Source of the DNA: an uncultured Collinsella sp.
Lineage (GTDB): Bacteria > Actinomycetota > Coriobacteriia > Coriobacteriales > Coriobacteriaceae
DNA: 64,000 bases
NCBI GenBank assembly: GCA_900756765.1
Contig: CAAELE010000017.1
Location: forward strand, 3,066-67,065
Reading direction: 5' to 3'
The first letter of the stretch is position 1. Each line of letters opens with the position of its first letter. A program made the position numbers and the translations under genes. The notes below the pieces were generated by a model. That model was not told where the DNA came from and did not search any database. It worked only from the letters and a program-made list of their open reading frames with translations. Shown in pieces: positions 59,345 to 64,000 of the stretch.

Positions 59345-60781
59345 TTAGGCCTCCTCGCCGGTCGCGCCAGCGCCATCCGCGCCTGCAGCCGCCAGGTCCA
59401 CACCCTCGGCGACCGTCGCCACGGCGTCGCCCGGCCAGGCGACCTTGGTCAGGTCGGCCGCGGCCAGAGACTCGGCACTCACGGCATCCTCGCCCTGCTC
59501 CAGCGCACGGCGACGCAGAGCGGCGGAAAGCGCGTGCGCCCACAGGCCCTCGGCCTCGGCCAGGCGCTGCGTAGCGGGAGCGTCGGAGAGCAGGCCCTCG
59601 GGCGTATAGCAAATGACGCTCGAGCGCTTGACGAATTCTTCGACCGAAAGCGGGTTGGAGAACATGGCCGTGCCGCCGGTCGGCAGCGTGTGGTTGGGGC
59701 CGGCAACATAATCGCCGAGCGGCTCGGAGCTCCAAGCGCCCACAAAGATAGCGCCGGCGTTGCGAATGCCGCCGAGCAGGCCCATCGCGTCCTTGCAGTG
59801 CAGCTCAAGGTGCTCGGGTGCCACGGTGTTCACGGCCTCGACGGCGGCAGCCATGTCGGCGGCCACCACGATGGTGCCCTCATTGTCGAGCGAAGCACGC
59901 GTGATTTCGGCGCGTGGCGACTGCGCTACCAGAATGTCGATACCAGCCTCGACCTCGCGCGCAAACTGCTCGTCGCAGGTCACCAGATAACAGGCGGCCA
60001 GCGGATCGTGCTCGGCCTGGGCCATCAGGTCTGCCGCAACCACCATGGGCTTGGCCGTGGCATCGGCCAGCACGCAGACCTCGGAGGGACCGGCGACCAT
60101 ATCGATACCCACATCACCCGAGACGATCTGTTTGGCAGCGGCGACAAAGGCGTTGCCCGGGCCGGTGATCTTGTCGACGCGCGGAATGGTCTCGGTGCCG
60201 TACGCCAGCGCGGCCACGGCCTGGGCGCCGCCCACCATATAGATCTCGTCCACGCCGCCAAGCTTGGCTGCCGCGAGCGTATAGGGACTGATCAGGCCAT
60301 CTTTTTGCGGCGGGGTCACCATGACCACGCGCTCAACGCCGGCGACCTTGGCGGGAATGGCGTTCATGAGCACGGTAGAGGGATACTGCGCGCGGCCGCC
60401 CGGCACGTAGATGCCGGCAGCGGCAAGCGGGGTCACCTTAACGCCGAGCATCGTGCCGTCCGGGCGCGTGGTAAACCAGCTCTGCTCGACCTCGCGCTGG
60501 TGAAACTCACGGATCTGGCGCGCAGCCTTCTCGAGCGCCGCGACAAAAGCGGGATCGAGGCCTTCGAGCGCGGCATCGATCTGCTCCTGCGGCAGGCGAA
60601 AACTCTGCAGCTCAACACCGTCAAAACGCTGGCAATAATCGCGCACCGCAGCATCGCCGTTGGCACGCACGTTGGTCACGATATCGCGGGCGGCGTCGAC
60701 GATGTTTTGCGGCAGCACGCCCTTGCGGTTGAGCTGGTTGGTAACGAGGCGCTCACCGGGAGCAAGCTTGATGGTCTTCAT
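59345..60781 (-). CDS. hisD: Histidinol dehydrogenase
   Basis: A 478-residue zinc enzyme doing the last two oxidations (histidinol to histidine). It shows VYVPGGRAQYPSTVLMNAIP-like text around residue 130, GGAQAVAALAYGTETIPRVD, GPGNAFVAAAKQIV, GPSEVCVLADATAKP, LADLMAQAEHDPLAAC-like zinc ligands, APEHLELHC, GNHTLPTGGTA-like and the closing ALRRRALEQGEDAVSAESLA. An Ala/Gly-rich tail of about 25 residues is extra. It starts 105 bases after hisZG ends. Confidence 0.94.
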   Translation of the reverse strand: MKTIKLAPGERLVTNQLNRKGVLPQNIVDAARDIVTNVRANGDAAVRDYCQRFDGVELQSFRLPQEQIDAALEGLDPAFVAALEKAARQIREFHQREVEQSWFTTRPDGTMLGVKVTPLAAAGIYVPGGRAQYPSTVLMNAIPAKVAGVERVVMVTPPQKDGLISPYTLAAAKLGGVDEIYMVGGAQAVAALAYGTETIPRVDKITGPGNAFVAAAKQIVSGDVGIDMVAGPSEVCVLADATAKPMVVAADLMAQAEHDPLAACYLVTCDEQFAREVEAGIDILVAQSPRAEITRASLDNEGTIVVAADMAAAVEAVNTVAPEHLELHCKDAMGLLGGIRNAGAIFVGAWSSEPLGDYVAGPNHTLPTGGTAMFSNPLSVEEFVKRSSVICYTPEGLLSDAPATQRLAEAEGLWAHALSAALRRRALEQGEDAVSAESLAAADLTKVAWPGDAVATVAEGVDLAAAGADGAGATGEEA

Positions 60782-60886
60782 ATCGGTATCCCCTATCGAT
60801 CGAGGTTGCGTTTGAAAAACGAGAGGCCGGGCAGCGGCACCAATCGGCCCGCAGTCCGGATATGGGGGCGCCCGTGCGCGCTCGCG

Positions 60887-62602
60887 CTATTGTGCCGAGC
60901 CCGCGACGGGCTCAAAATGCTTGTCCTTCACGGCAGCCGCCAGGCGATCGGCCAGGTTGCGTACGCGCGGATCCAGGCGAGCGGCACCCGGATTGACAAA
61001 GAAGCGCGCTGTGCAGTCCATGATGCGACCAGTAATAACCAGGTCGTTATCGCGCAGTGTGGCACCCGTGGCGGTGATATCCACGATGCGGTCGGTCATG
61101 CCGACGATAGGGCCCAACTCGATGTTACCGTGCAGCGAGACAATATCGGCATTCACGCCGCGCTCGGCATACCAGGCACTCGCGATACGCGGGTACTTGG
61201 TTGCCACGCGAAGCGAACCGCGGCGGGCATAGTTGCGCTCGGCCTGACCGGCGCGCCAAGCGGGCTCAGCCTCAATAAAGGTGCACAGGCCGTAGCCCAG
61301 ATCGACCAGCTGCAGCAGGTTGAGGTCGGCCTCGATAAGCGAATCCCAGCCGCAGATGCCGCAATCGGCACCACCGCAGCCCACAAAGGCGGGCGCATCG
61401 CTGGGGCGCACAATGACAAACTCGATATCTCCGACCGCGCCCTCGCCGGCACGCGTATCGCGACCGCGCACGATCAGGTGACGGCCGGGATCGCGCAGCT
61501 CGGAGACGTCCAGGCCCGCGGCCTCGAGCACGTCGAGCGTGTCGGCCTTAAGCGAGCCCTTGGGAACGGCGATGCGCAGCGGACCCTCGGCACCACGGCC
61601 CGCGGCGTGATCGCCGTCGGAAGCGGCGTCCTCGGCCGAGGTACGCGCGGCCTCCAGGCGCTCGAGCGAAAAGGCAAATCCCGCCGCCGGTACCTCGATG
61701 CCATCGCCGAACGCGCCGGTAAAGATGGAGTCGTAGCGACCGCCCGAACCGACAGGATCGGGCAGGCCGCCGGCATAGGCCTTAAAGACCAAGCCCGTGT
61801 AGTAATCGAACGAGTTCATGATGGAGAAGTCGAAGGACAGCACCTGGGCGTCCTCGGGAGCCAGGCCCTCGACCAGGGCACGCAGCTCGCGCGTCAGCGG
61901 CGCGACGATACCGGCAGCTTCCAGCAGCGCGTCCACACGGTCGAGTACCTCGGCACCGCCGTGCAAGCGCGGCAGCTCGCTAATGGCGGCCTTGACGGCC
62001 TCGGACTCGGCGCTTGCCGCCACGCGGGCATCGAGGCCCACAAAGTCATTGGCGTGCACGCAGCGCAGGGCCTCGGCAGCCAGCTCGCGATCCTCACAGG
62101 CCGCAAGCAGCTCCTTAAAAGGACGCACGCTACCTGCGATAATGCGCGCATCGGGCAGCGCCAACTTGCGCACGGCCTCGGCTACCAGCGAGACAATCTC
62201 GACATCGCCCTCGGCGTCGCCCGCGCCGATGAGCTCAAAGCCCAGCTGCGTAAACTGACGCGAGCCGCCGGCATTGCGCTGGCACTCGCGAACCACCGGT
62301 GCCTCGTAGCGCAGGCGCAGCGGCAAATCGGCCGCGCGCATGCGGGTCGAAACCAAGCGCACGATCGGCAACGTGTTGTCGGGACGGACCACCAGCAAAC
62401 GCCCGTCATCGTCAAAGAGCTTAAACGGCGTGTCCGCAATGCGGCCGCCTTCCTCGAGCGAACCCTTGTCCTCGAGCAGCGGCGTCTCGACCGGCAGGTA
62501 ATGATGCTCCCTAAAGCAGCCCTTCACCGTACATGCGATCTCCTCGCGTGCCTGAGCCTCCTCGGGCAATATGTCCCGGAATCCCCACGGTGTGGCCGTC
62601 AT
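60887..62602 (-). CDS. hisG: HisZ-HisG fusion: ATP phosphoribosyltransferase
   Basis: A 571-residue fusion catalysing the first, feedback-controlled step (ATP plus PRPP). Residues 1-335 are HisZ, the class II HisRS-like regulatory part: PWGFRDILPEEAQAREEIAC, VRPDNTLPIVRLVSTRM, LRYEAPVVRECQ and GSGGRYDSIFTGAF. An acidic linker (SAEDAASDGDHAAGRGAE) joins it to short-form HisG from about 350: LRIAVPKGSLKADTLDVLEA, VIVRPSDAPAFVGCGGADCG, RVATKYPRIASAWYAERGV and GIVDITATGATLRDNDL-like text. The two subunits are normally separate proteins in hetero-octameric enzymes. GAGGAGG lies eight bases before the ATG. Confidence 0.93.
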   Translation of the reverse strand: MTATPWGFRDILPEEAQAREEIACTVKGCFREHHYLPVETPLLEDKGSLEEGGRIADTPFKLFDDDGRLLVVRPDNTLPIVRLVSTRMRAADLPLRLRYEAPVVRECQRNAGGSRQFTQLGFELIGAGDAEGDVEIVSLVAEAVRKLALPDARIIAGSVRPFKELLAACEDRELAAEALRCVHANDFVGLDARVAASAESEAVKAAISELPRLHGGAEVLDRVDALLEAAGIVAPLTRELRALVEGLAPEDAQVLSFDFSIMNSFDYYTGLVFKAYAGGLPDPVGSGGRYDSIFTGAFGDGIEVPAAGFAFSLERLEAARTSAEDAASDGDHAAGRGAEGPLRIAVPKGSLKADTLDVLEAAGLDVSELRDPGRHLIVRGRDTRAGEGAVGDIEFVIVRPSDAPAFVGCGGADCGICGWDSLIEADLNLLQLVDLGYGLCTFIEAEPAWRAGQAERNYARRGSLRVATKYPRIASAWYAERGVNADIVSLHGNIELGPIVGMTDRIVDITATGATLRDNDLVITGRIMDCTARFFVNPGAARLDPRVRNLADRLAAAVKDKHFEPVAGSAQ

Positions 62603-62637
62603 CTGGTGAGCCTCCTCATGCTGTGCTTCGTATAGAA

Positions 62638-62669
62638 CAGAAGACCGGCATAGCTCCGCCGGTCTTCTG
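62638..62669 (-). promoter_or_regulatory. Hairpin in the leader of the his operon
   Basis: CAGAAGACCGGC pairs exactly with GCCGGTCTTCTG around an eight-base loop, about 35 bases before the hisZG ATG. A TATGCT -10-like box lies just upstream on the minus strand. It may end transcription early, or be the terminator of the preceding gene. Confidence 0.5.
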
Positions 62670-62771
62670 GGTACTTTAGCATACTAGAGTGTTTGCGGGG
62701 GAAATCCGTCGCAGCCGCTCACACCGTATTCATTTGGAAACATGGGGCAGATTGCCGCAGCCCAACCCCAC

Positions 62772-63608
62772 CTAGGCGCCAATCGCACGACGATACTCTG
62801 CCATTACCTGCGCATCGGCAGCTGCGGGGTCGGCAAAATAGCGCCCGTCATAGGTCTCGGCCGAAACAACTCCGCGATAGCCGCGCGCCACCAGCCTATC
62901 CAGGTCAGCGCGCATATCGCGGTCGCCGTCACCCCAGGCAAGATGCGTCGTGCCATCTGCCGCAACATCGACAAAATGCACGTGGGCGACATCATCGCCA
63001 AGCAGATCGAAGTAATCGTCGATGGTATCCCCCGCCACCGCCATGGCGCCCATATCCAGACACGCCTTAAGTGCCGGATGATCAACTGCCTCGATCATGC
63101 GCTTCGTATCGGCCGCCGAGTTCACGATCATCGACTCAACCGGCTGTAGAGCTTCGAGCACCAGTCGCACGCCGCGTTCTCCCGCATGCTCGGCAATCGC
63201 ACGCAGCATCGAGGCGCTGCGACCCCACGCGTCCTCGATCGGCTCGTTCAAAAATGCCCAGCCGCTCGAGACCATGACCTGCTCGGCTCCAAGTTCCGCC
63301 GCGATATCCACAACGTTCTTAAAGTACGCGAGCGTGCGGGCACGCGCCTCATTCCCACGCGCCGCGATATTCCACGGCTTGGGGTTGTTCTGTTCGGGAC
63401 AAAGTCCCACAATCCGAACTCCATACCGCTGCGACAGCTCCCGCACCTGCTCGAGCGAATCGTATCCATGGCAATCGACATACAGATGCATCGCCCCGGT
63501 CCAAAGCTCGCAACACGTGTAGCCCGAGGCCGCTGCCGAGGAAAAGAATTCCTCAAGGTCAAAATAGCGATGACTGATATTCATGACGGCAAGCTGTGGA
63601 TAGCTCAT
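62772..63608 (-). CDS. Sugar-phosphate isomerase/epimerase-like protein
   Basis: A 278-residue xylose-isomerase-like TIM-barrel protein of the AP endonuclease 2 family. It shows NISHRYFDLEEFFSSAAASG, GLCPEQNNPKPWNI, VMVSSGWAFLNEP, LVLEALQPVESMIVNSAADT (metal Glu), CLDMGAMAVAGDTIDDYFDL, VAHVHFVDVAADGTTHLAWG (His and Asp) and VVSAETYDGRYF (final Glu). The substrate is not evident. The ATG at 63608 follows GGAGAG; a longer frame has no site. It is 73 bases downstream of the SIS-domain gene on the same strand, which suggests a shared sugar-catabolic operon. Confidence 0.83.
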   Translation of the reverse strand: MSYPQLAVMNISHRYFDLEEFFSSAAASGYTCCELWTGAMHLYVDCHGYDSLEQVRELSQRYGVRIVGLCPEQNNPKPWNIAARGNEARARTLAYFKNVVDIAAELGAEQVMVSSGWAFLNEPIEDAWGRSASMLRAIAEHAGERGVRLVLEALQPVESMIVNSAADTKRMIEAVDHPALKACLDMGAMAVAGDTIDDYFDLLGDDVAHVHFVDVAADGTTHLAWGDGDRDMRADLDRLVARGYRGVVSAETYDGRYFADPAAADAQVMAEYRRAIGA

Positions 63609-63681
63609 AATTACTCTCCAACCCAAACGAGGCCCCGTTCCATATAGGAGCGAGGCCCAATTACACAAACGTTATTTGCTC

Positions 63682-64000
63682 TTAGTAGTCGAACTGGTGA
63701 TAGTAACGACGGTAGTTGAGGTTGTGCTTGGTGACCGTCTCGTAGTAAGCGGCAAGGCGATCGGTGATCAGCGAGGAGAGGATCCACGGAGACACGATGA
63801 CGCGGAACTCGTCGTCAAGGCCGGGGATCGCGAACTCGGCGGTGTCGATGATGTTGATGTCGGTGTCGCCGGTCACGCCGCGGTTGAGGAACGCGCGGAC
63901 ACGCTCGTCGAGCTTGCGGTTCTCGTCCTCGCCCATGAACAGGAAGACGGGGACGCCCGGCTCCACGAGCTCGAGGGTGCCGTGGAAGAAGTCGGCCGAG
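63682..64000 (-). CDS. C-terminal part of a SIS-domain sugar-phosphate protein
   Basis: The frame is open to the window edge, so at least 105 residues of the C terminus are present. The text SADFFHGTLELVEPGVPVFL followed by FMGEDENRKLDERVRAFL is typical of the second SIS domain of fructosamine/fructoselysine-6-phosphate deglycases and AgaS-like aminosugar isomerases (the FFHGxxE element). It continues to YHQFDY. The start lies outside the window. With the downstream isomerase-like gene it suggests a pathway for glycated amino acids or aminosugars; the exact substrate is unknown. Confidence 0.75.
   Translation of the reverse strand, partial: SADFFHGTLELVEPGVPVFLFMGEDENRKLDERVRAFLNRGVTGDTDINIIDTAEFAIPGLDDEFRVIVSPWILSSLITDRLAAYYETVTKHNLNYRRYYHQFDY

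Noticed and set aside
59330..62635. A plus-strand open frame of 1101 codons opposite hisD and hisZG
   Set aside because: High-GC antisense shadow of well-recognised his genes; no ribosome site, no recognisable domains.
1..64000. CRISPR array
   Set aside because: No set of regularly spaced identical repeats was seen.

Overview
The window looks like a chromosome segment of a high-GC gut actinobacterium of the Coriobacteriia, most likely Collinsella or a close relative. This is inferred from the gene style, codon use and the kinds of short intergenic repeats present, not from a database match. Housekeeping genes flank a long accessory region.

Left arm (1-15.5 kb): an ornithine cyclodeaminase-like gene diverges from a PucR-type regulator. 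Then come a gene of unknown function, purH, a GNAT acetyltransferase, a DUF2207-type membrane protein, gluQ (GluQ-RS, with a probable leaderless start), two overlapping metallophosphoesterases, two small proteins and a 1117-residue Ala-rich coiled-coil surface protein. That protein carries a central CAP domain and a sortase signal.

Accessory or defence region (15.5-43 kb): (a) a minus-strand operon of small unknown genes followed by a large SF2 helicase with a C-terminal PD-(D/E)XK nuclease and, overlapping it by 17 bases, a divergent Argonaute/PIWI-like protein. This layout matches the DdmDE plasmid-elimination module. (b) A divergent 720-residue zinc-ribbon protein. (c) A phage tail gene fragment. 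(d) A LlaJI-like restriction-modification operon with two C5-cytosine methyltransferases, an McrB-like AAA protein and an McrC-like nuclease. (e) A diverged fragment of a second mcrC-like gene next to a SIR2-domain protein. (f) A set with a VirD4-like ATPase lacking membrane segments, a ClpP-like protease and two unknown proteins. (g) A protein joining a degenerate N6-methylase region to an HsdS-like region. (h) An AbiEi/AbiEii toxin-antitoxin pair with a palindrome over its promoter.

Right arm (43-64 kb): a DUF4342-type protein and a two-component system, an orphan PTS IIB with a VOC protein, a TPR-like membrane protein, tRNA-Leu(UAA), ppx, a DivIC/FtsB-like protein, eno, mazG, a YfcE-type phosphodiesterase and a LarC C-terminal-half protein. 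These are followed by a PHP-type histidinol-phosphatase candidate and a complete histidine operon: a hisZ-hisG fusion, then D, C, B, H, A, F, I and E, transcribed leftwards. The window ends with a sugar-phosphate isomerase/epimerase-like gene and the end of a SIS-domain gene.

Several intergenic inverted-repeat elements stand out: 5971-6200, 43070-43245, 53352-53416, a 36-bp perfect palindrome at 34881-34916, and a CTAGTCATT...AATGACTAG family in at least three places. Only one RNA gene (tRNA-Leu) was recognised, and no CRISPR array was seen. All family names come from reading motifs; no database search was possible.
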